Shown: positions 1-10,226 of the stretch, piece by piece | Layout of the letters: every line of letters begins with the position of its first letter | Numbering within the stretch: position 1 is the stretch's first letter | NCBI RefSeq assembly: GCF_021533215.1 | Contig: NZ_JAJNKA010000021.1 | Location: forward strand, 27,676 to 91,675 | Direction of reading: 5' to 3' | Origin: Portibacter lacus | GTDB lineage: Bacteria > Bacteroidota > Bacteroidia > Chitinophagales > Saprospiraceae | DNA length: 64,000 nt | Notes under the pieces: model-generated | The model's database searches: none | Told to the model about the DNA's origin: nothing | Seen by the model: only the letters and a program-made list of their open reading frames with translations | Program-made: the position numbers and the translations under genes

Positions 1-1
1 T

Positions 2-592
2 ATTACGATCATGAATATTTTTCATGTGAAACATCTTCCTATTGTCAATAATGAACAATTACTTGGTGTTATATCTGAAGAAGAGATTCTAGGACACGAA
101 TTATCTGAGCCGATTGGATCATACACCTTGTCTATGCACAAGCCGTATGCAAAAGCTGAAGATCACATGTTCGAAGTCATGTCTATTATGGCTGAATATA
201 ATCTGACCGTTGTTCCCGTAGTAGATCAAAAAGGAGATTATATAGGGCTCATTACACAGGATGATTTAATTCAATTCTATGCGAAGAGTTTCTCTTTTAC
301 AGAAAGTGGGAGCATCCTTGTGCTAAAAACAAGAAAGCGAGATTATTCGCTTGCAGAAATTTCTAGGATTATTGAAATGGAAAATGCTTCGATACTAAGC
401 TCTTTCATTACGAATAGTCCTAATTCAGATGAAATATTAGTAACATTAAAATTAAATGTACAGGACATCCAGCACATCATTGCTACGCTGGAACGTTATG
501 AATATACCATCAAGTCTACCTTTGCTGAAACGGAGTATATAGATTCGATGAAAGAACGATTTGATTCTTTGATGCATTTTCTGAATGTTTAA
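2..592 (+). CDS. CBS domain protein, 5' end cut by window edge
   Basis: The reading frame is open from base 2, and the first ATG at base 11 falls in the middle of a CBS motif (HVKHLPIVNNEQLLGVISEE). The true start therefore lies outside the window. The visible part is the end of a first CBS repeat, a second CBS repeat (about residues 45-90, VVPVVDQKGDYIGLITQDDL), and a C-terminal ~95-residue region that looks ACT-like. CBS pairs usually bind adenine nucleotides and act as regulatory sensors, but the partner here is unknown. It is followed after about 20 bases by an Omp85-like gene and then nadK, a cluster seen in other Bacteroidota. The family call is secure. Any function beyond ligand sensing is not. 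Confidence 0.85.
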   Translation: MTIMNIFHVKHLPIVNNEQLLGVISEEEILGHELSEPIGSYTLSMHKPYAKAEDHMFEVMSIMAEYNLTVVPVVDQKGDYIGLITQDDLIQFYAKSFSFTESGSILVLKTRKRDYSLAEISRIIEMENASILSSFITNSPNSDEILVTLKLNVQDIQHIIATLERYEYTIKSTFAETEYIDSMKERFDSLMHFLNV

Positions 593-612
593 TATTATAT
601 TCGACGCCTGAC

Positions 613-1983
613 ATGAGGCAATCCCTAATTTTCTTCTTTTTACTATTTGTCAATGTGCTCTTAAGCCAGCAAATCACTATACACAACATTGTTATTACTG
701 GTAATAAAAGAACTAAAGAGAAGGTCATCTTAAGAGAACTCAATTTTAAAATTGGAACCGAATACACCACCGATACCAATATAGAAGAGGTAGAAGAATT
801 CAATGAAAAGAGACTGCTCAGCATCGGACTCTTTAATGAGGTAATCATCAAGATTAAGAATAATACGGCCTTTATTAATGTCAATGAAAACTGGTATATT
901 TTCCCCAATCCCATCTTTGAACTAGCTGACCAAAATTTTAATTTTTGGTGGTATGACCAGATGAGAGACCTAAGCAGAGTCAATTACGGCCTCCGCGCTG
1001 AACACGTTAACCTCACTGGCCACAGGGATAAAATGACCCTTACTTTTCAGCTGGGTTATACTCGAAAATTAGAGTTAAAATATTACTTCCCTTTCTTAGA
1101 TGCAAGCGGAAAGTGGACGACATCCATTAATGCATTTTACGCAGATGTGAGAGAAATCACCTACAAAACAATCGGCAATAAGCCACAATTTGCAACTTTC
1201 AATGACGAAGTCATGGCGACAAGGTTTCGATTAGGAGCGGATATCGGTTATCGTCCGAACCTATTTGTAACTCATGTTTTTCGTTTAGAATATCACGATA
1301 ACAAAATTAATCCCTACGCTGCATCAGAACTTAATCCAGACTACTTCCTTGATGGAAAGACTAGGAATCAATTTATGTTTTTTAATTATGCTTTCTTTTT
1401 CGATAGGAGAGAGTTTAGAATTTTTCCAGAGGCTGGAGATTTTGTACATGTGAACCTTAAAAAAGAAGGTCTTTTTCTTTTTAAAGATTTGAATAACCTC
1501 TCTCTAGCTGTAGAGTATGAAAAATATTTCAATAAAGAATCTAAGTTTATCTGGAATTACAGAGTGAAGGGGAAGTATAATTTGATCCGTAATCAATTAG
1601 CATATGCGAACAATGAAGCTCTTGGAGGAGGTGAGGTAATAAGAGGATACGACCGATATAGAGTGGATGGAAGCGACTATTTCTATTTACAAACTGGCGT
1701 ACATTATAAAATGTATGAGCATTTATTTGATGTGAGCAAATGGATTCCGCTGACCCAATTTAATAAAATTGACCTAAAACTCTACCTAAGTTTAGAAGCT
1801 GATGCTGGATACGTTAATGAGCGCCACTACATCGAAACAAACACCTTTAATAATCGTTGGTTATATGGATATGGACCTTCTTTTGGCTTAATGTTGTATA
1901 ATACTTATTTATTCCAACTTGACTATAGTTGGAATCACTTAGGCGAAGGAGGATTTTTTGTATCCAATAAGATTTCGTTCTAA
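613..1983 (+). CDS. POTRA + Omp85/BamA-like outer membrane barrel protein
   Basis: 456 residues. An N-terminal signal peptide (about 1-18, ending LLSQ) is followed by one POTRA-like domain (ITIHNIVITGNKRTKEKVIL, through about residue 95). The rest is rich in alternating aromatic strands, as expected for a beta-barrel, and ends in an aromatic residue (KISF). The arrangement matches small members of the Omp85/surface antigen superfamily, which insert proteins into or move them across the outer membrane. With a single POTRA and only 456 residues it is much shorter than true BamA (about 800), so it is a BamA-related accessory protein rather than BamA itself. Substrate unknown. The start codon is supported by the signal peptide that follows it directly. 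Confidence 0.8.
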   Translation: MRQSLIFFFLLFVNVLLSQQITIHNIVITGNKRTKEKVILRELNFKIGTEYTTDTNIEEVEEFNEKRLLSIGLFNEVIIKIKNNTAFINVNENWYIFPNPIFELADQNFNFWWYDQMRDLSRVNYGLRAEHVNLTGHRDKMTLTFQLGYTRKLELKYYFPFLDASGKWTTSINAFYADVREITYKTIGNKPQFATFNDEVMATRFRLGADIGYRPNLFVTHVFRLEYHDNKINPYAASELNPDYFLDGKTRNQFMFFNYAFFFDRREFRIFPEAGDFVHVNLKKEGLFLFKDLNNLSLAVEYEKYFNKESKFIWNYRVKGKYNLIRNQLAYANNEALGGGEVIRGYDRYRVDGSDYFYLQTGVHYKMYEHLFDVSKWIPLTQFNKIDLKLYLSLEADAGYVNERHYIETNTFNNRWLYGYGPSFGLMLYNTYLFQLDYSWNHLGEGGFFVSNKISF

Positions 1984-2080
1984 GGCTTTCCACTTTAGAA
2001 AAATCAAGAAAAATGAGATGGATCCTTACTTTTTACAAACGGAACCCAAAATTTTCCTTGAATAGTTCTAAATTCGTCAT

Positions 2081-2965
2081 ATGAATATATTATTGTTTGG
2101 CAAAGGATTCAAGGAAGGAAACGAAGTATACCTTCACACATTAGTTAGTTCGCTAGAAAAAAGAGCAGCAAAAGTTTATGTGAATAAGCTTTATCAGGAT
2201 ATTCTTGCTGAACAAAATATTAATTTTTGCTCGGAGTGTAGTGTAATCGATACAACAGCTGAGTTAAAAGAAGCAAATGTAGACTTTGTCATTACATTAG
2301 GAGGAGATGGGACCATTCTTACTGCTATAACCTTAATTCAGGATCTTCAAATACCTATTTTAGGTATAAATCTGGGACGTCTCGGTTTTCTAGCCATCAT
2401 TGAAAAAAATAAAATAGAGCGAGCACTAGATAAGTTGTTCGCTGGCAGATATTCTATCGGAGAAAGAGTCATGTTGAGATTGAATGGTGCCGATGAGTTA
2501 TTCGGAGAAAAGTCATTCGCGCTGAACGACTTTACGCTTCATAAACGAGATACATCGGCAATGATTAAGGTGCATACCTTTATCGACGGTTCTTTTCTAA
2601 ATTCTTACTGGGCAGATGGACTTATTGTTTCGACGCCTACTGGTTCGACAGGTTATTCCCTCAGTTGTGGAGGTCCGATTGTCTTTCCCTACTCTGGAAA
2701 TTTCATCATCACCCCAGTGGCGCCACACGACATGAATGCTCGTCCAGTAGTCCTTTCAGATAAGACGGAACTGAGTTTTGTGATCGAAGGGAGAGGAGAG
2801 AACTTTTTGTGTACGCTCGATTCAAGATTCGAAATCATTACGTCAGATCATAAACTATCTGTCAGAAAATGTGAGTTTCCAGCGAGACTTGTGCAATTAG
2901 AAGGCGTTTCGTTTCAGGAAACCATTCACAACAAATTATTGTGGGGAAAGGATTCTAGAAATTAA
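2081..2965 (+). CDS. nadK: NAD kinase
   Basis: 294 residues, the usual length for bacterial NAD kinase. It phosphorylates NAD to NADP with ATP or polyphosphate in the cytoplasm. The diagnostic GGDGT motif is at about residue 74 (VITLGGDGTILTAI). The NAD-binding region PTGSTGYSLSCGGPIV is at about 187-202, and the conserved VAPH...RPVV segment follows. It is preceded by about 95 non-coding bases after the Omp85-like gene. Nothing odd in the sequence. Confidence 0.97.
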   Translation: MNILLFGKGFKEGNEVYLHTLVSSLEKRAAKVYVNKLYQDILAEQNINFCSECSVIDTTAELKEANVDFVITLGGDGTILTAITLIQDLQIPILGINLGRLGFLAIIEKNKIERALDKLFAGRYSIGERVMLRLNGADELFGEKSFALNDFTLHKRDTSAMIKVHTFIDGSFLNSYWADGLIVSTPTGSTGYSLSCGGPIVFPYSGNFIITPVAPHDMNARPVVLSDKTELSFVIEGRGENFLCTLDSRFEIITSDHKLSVRKCEFPARLVQLEGVSFQETIHNKLLWGKDSRN

Positions 2966-3089
2966 TAACATCAAGCTGACAAATTTCATACAGAGTATCA
3001 GGCAAGATTAGAGCGACCTAAAAAATAATTATTTTTTCTTTATTTACTTCATTGTCTTTCAGAACAAATCTGATTAACTTGTTGTCTCT

Positions 3090-3097
3090 TATATTTG
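3090..3097 (+). promoter_or_regulatory. Candidate -7 box (TATATTTG) of the 3123 gene
   Basis: TATATTTG is an exact match to the Bacteroidota -7 consensus TAnnTTTG and lies 25 bases before the ATG at 3123. No convincing -33 TTTG is seen at the right spacing, so this rests on the -7 box only. Confidence 0.5.
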
Positions 3098-3122
3098 AAC
3101 ATTCTATCATCAAATAAATAAA

Positions 3123-3797
3123 ATGTCCGCCATTAATTCTACATATTATGCTGATGTGGTTTTAGGCTTCAAGCAGATTCCGGAAAAGAACTATTCCAGA
3201 CAGATTTATTTTATTGAAAAAAATAGAGAGATTGTAGAAAATATGGAGTCCGATTTTCGGATAGATCTCCTTGACAAATATAATATCGCGCTTTATGAAA
3301 TCGGGCATTTCAAAAAATGTCTAGACCATTTAGACTTATTGATTTTTGATGTAATCAATGAGAATTTTCAACAAGGCTCCGATGATTTATTCTGTGTGTT
3401 GTTGAAAAGAAAAGCCTTCGCACTTTTTAATATTGGCGAATTTGAAAAAGCACAACACGTTTCTAGCGAATTATTAAAAATTGATCCCACTTCCTTAGAG
3501 TCTAATTTAATTTTAACGAATGCTGGTTATAAATTGATTAAGCAAAAGACCAAAGGCATAAGAGCTGTAGCAGTAATGATGCTCATTTTCGGCATTTGTT
3601 TTACTTGTTTCGACTTGTTAGTTATTCACAGTTTCTACCCAGAACAGATTGTTAAAGTTGGAAACATTCAATTATTCACCATTGGAAGCGCAATTAGTAT
3701 TATTCTTTGCTTAGAGGTATTTGCATTTTTTAAAGGAAGGCAAAAAACCATTCAAATTCAAAAGGAATCATTGCACAAAAAAAGATTGAGATCATAA
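3123..3797 (+). CDS. Small TPR-like protein with two C-terminal membrane segments
   Basis: 224 residues. The N-terminal ~130 residues are helical and TPR-like (LLDKYNIALYEIGHFKKCLD, then KAFALFNIGEFEKAQHVSSE, then LLKIDPTSLESNLILTNAG). Two hydrophobic segments follow, at about 140-163 and 178-198, and the tail is basic. This suggests a cytoplasmic TPR domain tethered to the inner membrane, a layout used for protein-protein contacts. No catalytic motif is visible and I do not recognise a named family. It stands alone between nadK and secA, with its own candidate -7 box upstream and about 200 non-coding bases downstream. Confidence 0.65.
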   Translation: MSAINSTYYADVVLGFKQIPEKNYSRQIYFIEKNREIVENMESDFRIDLLDKYNIALYEIGHFKKCLDHLDLLIFDVINENFQQGSDDLFCVLLKRKAFALFNIGEFEKAQHVSSELLKIDPTSLESNLILTNAGYKLIKQKTKGIRAVAVMMLIFGICFTCFDLLVIHSFYPEQIVKVGNIQLFTIGSAISIILCLEVFAFFKGRQKTIQIQKESLHKKRLRS

Positions 3798-3973
3798 AGT
3801 ACTGAAATCCATCGCCAAAAAGTCTCATAATTCTTTTTTACCATGCCAATATGGCGTATAATTTCATAAATAAAGTGTTGGTACAACTTATGTACTAGAG
3901 GTAAACGTTATAATATTGACTGTCATTTATATAAATAAATCAGAACTCCTGGTGAAACTTAAAGGGCAATCAA

Positions 3974-3981
3974 TATCTTTG
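3974..3981 (+). promoter_or_regulatory. Candidate -7 box (TATCTTTG) of secA
   Basis: TATCTTTG fits TAnnTTTG and sits 20 bases upstream of the secA ATG, giving a very short leader. No clear -33 element was found. Confidence 0.45.
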
Positions 3982-4001
3982 TGGCATAATAAAACAAGAT
4001 C

Positions 4002-7000
4002 ATGTTAAATGTTTTTCAAAAGTTGTTCGGGACGAAGTATGATAGAGATGTTAAAACATACAGCCCCGTTGTAGAGGTTATAAATAAACATTTCGATTCC
4101 TATAAAAATATCTCGAATGATGAACTTAGAAATAAAACCCTTCATTTTAGGGATAAAATTTCTGAGCATTTAAAGGGAATAGATTCCGATATAGAAGCTT
4201 TACAAGAAGAAGCCAATAAGGAAAAGGACCTAGAAAAAACCGAAGAAATCTATAATCAAATAGATGCATTTATAAAAAAGCGGGACGAGCATCTAGAGGA
4301 AGTGCTGAAAGAAATATTGCCAGAGGCTTTCGCGGTTGTTAAAGAAACAGCAAACAGGTTCAGTAACAATGAAACCATAGAGGTTACAGCAACTGAGCAT
4401 GATCGAAATCTAGCCGCTAAGAAAAATTACATCACGATAAAAGGTGATAAAGCTATCTATAGCAATACATGGCTCGCAGCTGGAGGTGAAATCACCTGGA
4501 ATATGGTTCACTATGATGTGCAACTTATCGGTGGTATGGTGCTTCATGATGGAAAGATTGCAGAAATGCAGACGGGAGAGGGAAAAACACTAGTTGCAAC
4601 CTTACCTGCATATCTGAATGGACTTTCTGGACAAGGTGTTCATGTCATTACCGTGAATGATTACTTGGCAAGAAGGGATAGTGAATGGATAGGACCTATT
4701 TTCGAATTTTTACTTCTTACGATCGATTGTATAGATAAGTATAGACCACATTCTCCAGATAGAAAAAGAGCATACAATTGCGATATTACCTATGGAACAA
4801 ATAACGAATTTGGCTTCGATTATCTAAGAGATAATATGGTGCGAAATGAAAAAGAAAAAGTTCAAGGTAAGCACCACTTTACCATGGTCGATGAGGTCGA
4901 TTCTGTATTAATAGATGACGCAAGAACGCCATTAATTATTTCAGGACCCGTTCCAGAAGGTACTGAAGAACAAGAATATTATGCACTGAAACCAAAAGTT
5001 CAGCGGTTATATGATGTTCAGAAAAAACAAGCTACTGAATATTTAGCTCAAGCTAAAAAGTTGGTAAAAGAAGGCAAACTTGGAAACAATGAAGGTGAAG
5101 CAGGAATGGCGCTTTTAAGAGCTTACCGTTCTCTACCTAAATATAGACCTCTTATTAAGTATTTATCAGAAGAGGGAATAAAAGTAATGCTCCAGAAAAC
5201 GGAGAACTTTTTCATGCAAGAGCAGTCTAAAAACATGCACCTTGTAGATGAGCCACTTTACTTTACAATCGATGAAAAAAACAGAAACGTAGAGTTAACT
5301 GAGAAAGGTTCTGAGTTTCTTGCAAAAGGTGAGGAAGATGCTAACTTCTTCATCATGCCTGACATTGCTTTAGAAATCCAATCTTTACAGGAAAAGGGAC
5401 TTTCTCCAGATAAAGAAAGAGAATTAAGAGAAAGCATCATCAGCGATTATTCTATTAAATCTAGAAGATTACACTCTGTAAGCCAACTATTAAAAGCCTA
5501 CACTTTATTCGAAAGTAATGAAGAGTATGTGGTCATGGATGGTCAAGTGAAAATAGTAGATGAGCAAACAGGTCGTATGATGGAAGGTCGTCGGTATTCA
5601 GATGGTCTACACCAAGCACTTGAAGCAAAAGAAAATGTAAAAGTAGGTGACATCACACAAACCTATGCAACTGTTACTTTGCAGAATTACTTCAGAATGT
5701 ACCACAAACTCTCCGGGATGACTGGTACTGCCGAAACGGAAGCAAGTGAGTTTTGGGAAATCTATAAATTAGATGTGGTTGTAATTCCTACTAACAAACC
5801 AATCATAAGGGATGATAGAGAGGACTTAGTATTTAAGACCGCACGAGAAAAATTCAATGCCGTTATTGATGAAATTGAATCAATGACGAAGAAAGGAAGA
5901 CCTGTACTAGTTGGTACAACTTCTGTAGACATCTCTGAAAGATTAAGCAGGATGTTACAAATGAAAAACATCAAGCACAATGTTTTAAATGCGAAACAGC
6001 ATCAAAGAGAAGCAGACATTGTTGCTGAGGCTGGTAAAGCTGGAAATGTTACGATTGCAACAAACATGGCCGGTAGGGGAACGGATATAAAAATCTCTGA
6101 CGAAGTGAAAGCCGCTGGTGGTCTAGGTATTATCGCCACAGAGCGTCACGATTCAAGAAGGGTCGATAGACAGTTAAGAGGTCGTGCAGGTAGACAAGGA
6201 GATCCTGGATCATCTCAGTTTTTTGTTTCTTTAGAAGATAATCTAATGAGACTTTTCCACTCCGAGCGGATTGCGAAAGTGATGGATAGAATGGGTCATA
6301 AAGATGGGGAGGTTATTCAACACTCTATGGTAACTAAGTCTCTAGAAAGAGCTCAGAAAAAAGTAGAAGAAAATAACTTTGGTATCAGGAAGAGATTGCT
6401 TGAATATGATGATGTAATGAATATTCAGCGGGAAGCCATTTACAAAAAAAGAAATAACGCATTATCTGGTAATCGGATCAAGGTTGATCTGAACAATATG
6501 TTTAACGCTATTGCAGAGAACATTGTTGTAGATCACAAAAATGCTGGTAACTATGACACTTTCAGAAATGAAGTGCTTACTTTCTTAGGTTTCGATCCTA
6601 AGATAGATGCAGCTTCTTTCCAAGAGGGTAATGAACAAGATTTGATTGCTCAGCTGAAGTCAGATCTTCATGAATTTTATGATAGAAAATCAGAAAAGAT
6701 CACTGAAATTCTTCTTCCAGTAATTAAAAATGTCTATGCTAATGAAGGTCACAAATACAAGCGTATCGCAATACCATTTACTGATGGAAGAACTAATCCA
6801 CTTCCTGTTTCTGCGAATTTAGAAGAATCTGTTAAGTCTGAAGGAGCTTCTTTAATGAGAGAAATAGAAATGGCTGTTACTTTAGCTCTGATAGATGAGA
6901 ACTGGAAAGAGCACTTAAGGTCTATGGATGAGCTGAAAGAATCATCTCAAGCAGCATCTTTCGAGCAAAAAGATCCGTTGGTTGTTTATAAAATGGAAGC

Positions 7001-7301
7001 ATACGAATTATTTGAAAGTATCGTTTACCTTATCAATAAAGATGTTGCTTCTTACTTAATGAAAGGAAAAATACTTCTTGGAAACAATCAGGAAATGTCA
7101 GAAGCTCAAGAGCAAAAGACAGATTTGAGTAAAGTGAGAACAAGTAGAGCAGAACAAGAAGCGAGAGCAGCTGCTGAAGGTGTGAGTAGAACTCAAGAGA
7201 AACCTGAAACGTTTATTAGAACGGAGAAAAAAGTAGGTAGAAATGATCCTTGTCCATGTGGAAGTGGTAAGAAATTTAAACTGTGTCACGGAAAAGTATA
7301 A
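4002..7301 (+). CDS. secA: Preprotein translocase ATPase SecA
   Basis: 1099 residues, longer than E. coli SecA (901), as is usual in Bacteroidota, where insertions lie in the N-terminal half. SecA is the ATP-driven motor that pushes preproteins through SecYEG. Walker A is seen at about residue 190 ([19 protein letters not shown]). The DEAD-type Walker B is at about 300 ([20 protein letters not shown]). The helicase motif region is at about 685-740 ([32 protein letters not shown]), and the C-terminal zinc/SecB-binding motif is [14 protein letters not shown]. It appears to head a plus-strand run with the small exported protein, rodA, tgt and a permease, with gaps of only a few bases. Confidence 0.98.
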   Translation: MLNVFQKLFGTKYDRDVKTYSPVVEVINKHFDSYKNISNDELRNKTLHFRDKISEHLKGIDSDIEALQEEANKEKDLEKTEEIYNQIDAFIKKRDEHLEEVLKEILPEAFAVVKETANRFSNNETIEVTATEHDRNLAAKKNYITIKGDKAIYSNTWLAAGGEITWNMVHYDVQLIGGMVLHDGKIAEMQTGEGKTLVATLPAYLNGLSGQGVHVITVNDYLARRDSEWIGPIFEFLLLTIDCIDKYRPHSPDRKRAYNCDITYGTNNEFGFDYLRDNMVRNEKEKVQGKHHFTMVDEVDSVLIDDARTPLIISGPVPEGTEEQEYYALKPKVQRLYDVQKKQATEYLAQAKKLVKEGKLGNNEGEAGMALLRAYRSLPKYRPLIKYLSEEGIKVMLQKTENFFMQEQSKNMHLVDEPLYFTIDEKNRNVELTEKGSEFLAKGEEDANFFIMPDIALEIQSLQEKGLSPDKERELRESIISDYSIKSRRLHSVSQLLKAYTLFESNEEYVVMDGQVKIVDEQTGRMMEGRRYSDGLHQALEAKENVKVGDITQTYATVTLQNYFRMYHKLSGMTGTAETEASEFWEIYKLDVVVIPTNKPIIRDDREDLVFKTAREKFNAVIDEIESMTKKGRPVLVGTTSVDISERLSRMLQMKNIKHNVLNAKQHQREADIVAEAGKAGNVTIATNMAGRGTDIKISDEVKAAGGLGIIATERHDSRRVDRQLRGRAGRQGDPGSSQFFVSLEDNLMRLFHSERIAKVMDRMGHKDGEVIQHSMVTKSLERAQKKVEENNFGIRKRLLEYDDVMNIQREAIYKKRNNALSGNRIKVDLNNMFNAIAENIVVDHKNAGNYDTFRNEVLTFLGFDPKIDAASFQEGNEQDLIAQLKSDLHEFYDRKSEKITEILLPVIKNVYANEGHKYKRIAIPFTDGRTNPLPVSANLEESVKSEGASLMREIEMAVTLALIDENWKEHLRSMDELKESSQAASFEQKDPLVVYKMEAYELFESIVYLINKDVASYLMKGKILLGNNQEMSEAQEQKTDLSKVRTSRAEQEARAAAEGVSRTQEKPETFIRTEKKVGRNDPCPCGSGKKFKLCHGKV

Positions 7302-7305
7302 AACT

Positions 7306-7689
7306 ATGAAGTCGATCATCATTCTGTGTTTTTTAGGAATTTGTTTTTCTCTTAATGGTCAAGTTGCCATTACAGAAGAGCCGAACATTTCCAGATTAAT
7401 GAATTCTTATATTAGTCAAAGTCGTTCTTCGGAATATGTTCAAGGCTGGAGAATTCAATTGATCACAACGAATGATAGGAGGAAAATGGAAGCTGCTAGA
7501 TCGAAATGCGCTTCCTTGTATCCTGATTTAGAAGCAGAGTGGAAACATGTGAGTCCTTATTATCAAGTGCAGATAGGCGCATATAGAACGAAGTTAGAAT
7601 TACAAAGTTTTTTACTTGAACTCAAAGAAGATTTTCCCAATGCAATTCCAGTAATGGATAAAATCAGGAAAGTTGAATTATTAAGATAA
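7306..7689 (+). CDS. Small exported SPOR-like protein
   Basis: 127 residues when started at the ATG at 7306, four bases after the secA stop. That start is preferred because it opens directly on a signal peptide (about 1-18, MKSIIILCFLGICFSLNGQ). A longer frame from 7243 would overlap secA and bury the signal sequence. The mature part has the WRIQLITTNDRRKMEAARSK ... YYQVQIGAYRTKLELQSFL pattern typical of SPOR domains, which bind denuded peptidoglycan. Sitting directly in front of rodA is consistent with an envelope role. Whether it truly binds glycan is inference. Confidence 0.7.
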   Translation: MKSIIILCFLGICFSLNGQVAITEEPNISRLMNSYISQSRSSEYVQGWRIQLITTNDRRKMEAARSKCASLYPDLEAEWKHVSPYYQVQIGAYRTKLELQSFLLELKEDFPNAIPVMDKIRKVELLR

Positions 7690-7692
7690 TAT

Positions 7693-9087
7693 ATGGCTAG
7701 AATAAATACTGCCATTAGATCTGGAATCGACTGGGTAGCTTTGTCTACCTATCTTGCTTTGGTTTTAATCGGTTGGCTAATGATCTATTCTTCGAACGCC
7801 GATTCAAGTGTAGAAGAATCAGCATTTTCATTCGCAGATTTATTTAGTGGTCATTTTATTTGGGTAATCATTTCCTTTTTTGTTTTCATTTGTACCTTAT
7901 TCATAGACTGGAAGTTCTGGGATACTTTTTCCTATGTATTCTACGCTCTTGGAATTCTATCCCTAATTGGAGTTTTAATATTTGGACTAGAAATCAATGA
8001 TGCTAGGTCATGGTATTCCTTTTTTGGATTAAGTTTTCAACCAGGGGAGACCGCAAAGTTTTTTACTTGTCTAGCCTTGTCGTCCTATCTGAGTTCTTAC
8101 AAAACAGATCTGAGTACACTTAAGTCCCAAGCAATTGCGATAAGTATTTTCATCTTGCCTTCATTCTTGATCATATTACAACCAGATGCAGGTTCAGCAA
8201 TTGTATTCTTTTCCTTTTTTATATTGCTCTTTAGAGAAGGGATTTCCCCTCTTTACTTTGTAATAGGACTTTCACTTTTAGGAATCTTTGTTTTCTCATT
8301 AATTTTCGGTCCTATAACAGTGATCTTTCTATTAATTGCATTAGGTATAGGCGTTCTAATTTCAAATTTCAAAAATAGAACGCCATGGGTTTTGGGACTT
8401 TTAGCTGCAGTGATTTTAAGTCTCGTGTTTGTCCCTAAGACTGACTTTATCTATACTGTCCTTGCATCTATCGCTCTATTCTTCGTTGTTCTTTTTCTTC
8501 AATGGGACGCGCGAAAGCTATCATACTACATTATCATAGGTTCCGTCATATTAATTTCAGGTCTATTTTCGTATGGTTCCAATTATGCATTTGAGAAAGT
8601 ACTAGCTCCACATCAGCAAGACAGGATTAATGTTTGGTTAAGGCCAGACCTAGCTAGCTATGATGTAAAATATAATATCATTCAGTCGAAGTTAGCCATT
8701 GGCTCAGGAGGACTTCAGGGTAAAGGTTTTCTTCAAGGTGATATGACAAAACTGAATTATGTACCAGAAAAATCTTCCGATTTTATCTTTAGTATCATCG
8801 GAGAAGAGCAAGGTTTCTTGGGCGTAATAAGTGTCGTTCTTCTATTCCTATTACTACTGTATAGAATTATAGTCATCGCGGAAAGATCTAAGAGCAACTT
8901 TGTGAGGCACTACGGATACGGAGTGGCGGGCATCTTATTCGTTCACTATTTTATAAATATAGGTATGACGATGGGTATTATGCCTGTCATTGGGATACCT
9001 TTGCCTTTTTTAAGTCAAGGAGGAACCTCCTTACTTGCATTTTCACTAATGATTGGTGTACTACTAAAAATGGACTTATCCAGATAA
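7693..9087 (+). CDS. rodA: Rod shape-determining glycosyltransferase RodA (SEDS family)
   Basis: 464 residues, polytopic membrane protein of the FtsW/RodA/SpoVE family. These polymerise lipid II into glycan strands during elongation. Diagnostic parts are the FQPGETAKF segment (about 116-124), the IILQPDAGSAIVFF region with its conserved Asp (about 159-172), LAIGSGGLQGKGFLQGDMTK (about 335) and the C-terminal PFLSQGGTSLLAF motif. About ten membrane segments are visible. FtsW would normally lie in the division cluster, and the neighbours here are not mur genes, so RodA is preferred over FtsW. It starts three bases after the SPOR-like gene and ends one base before tgt. Confidence 0.92.
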   Translation: MARINTAIRSGIDWVALSTYLALVLIGWLMIYSSNADSSVEESAFSFADLFSGHFIWVIISFFVFICTLFIDWKFWDTFSYVFYALGILSLIGVLIFGLEINDARSWYSFFGLSFQPGETAKFFTCLALSSYLSSYKTDLSTLKSQAIAISIFILPSFLIILQPDAGSAIVFFSFFILLFREGISPLYFVIGLSLLGIFVFSLIFGPITVIFLLIALGIGVLISNFKNRTPWVLGLLAAVILSLVFVPKTDFIYTVLASIALFFVVLFLQWDARKLSYYIIIGSVILISGLFSYGSNYAFEKVLAPHQQDRINVWLRPDLASYDVKYNIIQSKLAIGSGGLQGKGFLQGDMTKLNYVPEKSSDFIFSIIGEEQGFLGVISVVLLFLLLLYRIIVIAERSKSNFVRHYGYGVAGILFVHYFINIGMTMGIMPVIGIPLPFLSQGGTSLLAFSLMIGVLLKMDLSR

Positions 9088-9088
9088 T

Positions 9089-10219
9089 ATGAAATTTGAT
9101 ATTTTAAAGAAAGACGAAGGATCTAGAGCAAGAGCTGGATCAATTCATACAGACCATGGGATCATAGAGACACCTATCTTTATGCCTGTAGGGACTATCG
9201 GAACTGTGAAAGGAATCCATCAGAAAGAACTGGAAGATGTTATTAATGCAGATATCATTTTAGGTAATACCTACCACCTTTATTTGAGACCAGGAATTGA
9301 TATTATCAATAAAGCAGGTGGGCTTCATAAGTTTATTTCATGGGATCGTCCTATCTTAACAGATAGTGGTGGTTATCAAGTTTATTCCTTAAGTAATAAT
9401 CGGAAGATAAAGGAAGAGGGCGTGATGTTCTCTAGTCATATCGATGGTTCAAAGCATTTCTTTAGTCCTGAAAAAGCCATTGACATACAAAAAAATATAG
9501 GTGCGGATATTATTATGGCATTCGATGAATGTACACCTTATCCATGCGAATACAATTACGCTAAGCGAAGCATGCATATGACACATCGTTGGTTAGATCG
9601 ATGTATGGTTCATATGAAAAAAACTGAAGGTTTATATGGCTATGAGCAATGCTTAGCTCCAATAGTACAAGGAAGTGTCTACAAGGATCTGAGAAAGCAA
9701 TCTGCTGAATATATTGCGAGCAAAGACGCTGATATTAATGCCATCGGAGGTTTATCAGTAGGAGAGCCACATGAGGACCTTTATGCGATGACCGAAATAG
9801 TGACGGATATATTGCCCGAAGACAAACCGAGATATCTAATGGGTGTAGGAACTCCAGCTAACTTGCTAGAAAGTATTGCATTGGGAATTGATATGTTTGA
9901 TTGTGTATTGCCTACAAGAAATGCGAGACATGGGTTAATATATACAAATGAAGGCGTTATTAATATAAAGAATTCTAAATGGGCAGAAGATTTTAGTCCT
10001 TTAGATCCTGAATTAGGAATCGAAACAAGTACCAGATTTACGAAAGCATACGTTAGACACTTGTTTCAAGTTAAAGAGCTGTTAGGACCACAGATTACGA
10101 GTTTGCATAACTTGAGTTTCTTTTTGAAATTAGTTAGAGAAGCTAGAACAAGAATTATCGATGGAACATTCGTAGAATGGAAAAATCAGATGGTCGTTAA
10201 ATTACAAACCAGATTATAA
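9089..10219 (+). CDS. tgt: tRNA-guanine(34) transglycosylase (queuine synthesis), zinc cysteines absent
   Basis: 376 residues. Tgt swaps guanine-34 for preQ1 in tRNAs with GUN anticodons. Visible signatures are TDSGGYQVYSLSNNRKIKEE (catalytic Asp, about residue 92), the substrate-pocket region NAIGGLSVGEP, YLMGVGTPANLLESIALGID, and the nucleophile region MFDCVLPTRNARHG. In the zinc-site region just before KAYVRHLF, the usual C-x-C-x2-C ligands are replaced (IETSTRFTKAYVRHLF). My recollection is that some other Bacteroidota share this variant, so it is probably a clade trait and not decay. It lies in the secA-rodA gene run. Confidence 0.95.
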   Translation: MKFDILKKDEGSRARAGSIHTDHGIIETPIFMPVGTIGTVKGIHQKELEDVINADIILGNTYHLYLRPGIDIINKAGGLHKFISWDRPILTDSGGYQVYSLSNNRKIKEEGVMFSSHIDGSKHFFSPEKAIDIQKNIGADIIMAFDECTPYPCEYNYAKRSMHMTHRWLDRCMVHMKKTEGLYGYEQCLAPIVQGSVYKDLRKQSAEYIASKDADINAIGGLSVGEPHEDLYAMTEIVTDILPEDKPRYLMGVGTPANLLESIALGIDMFDCVLPTRNARHGLIYTNEGVINIKNSKWAEDFSPLDPELGIETSTRFTKAYVRHLFQVKELLGPQITSLHNLSFFLKLVREARTRIIDGTFVEWKNQMVVKLQTRL

Positions 10220-10226
10220 GGTATTA

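Noticed and set aside
613..1983. Calling the Omp85-like gene bamA
   Set aside because: Only one POTRA domain and 456 residues. BamA has five POTRAs and about 800 residues.
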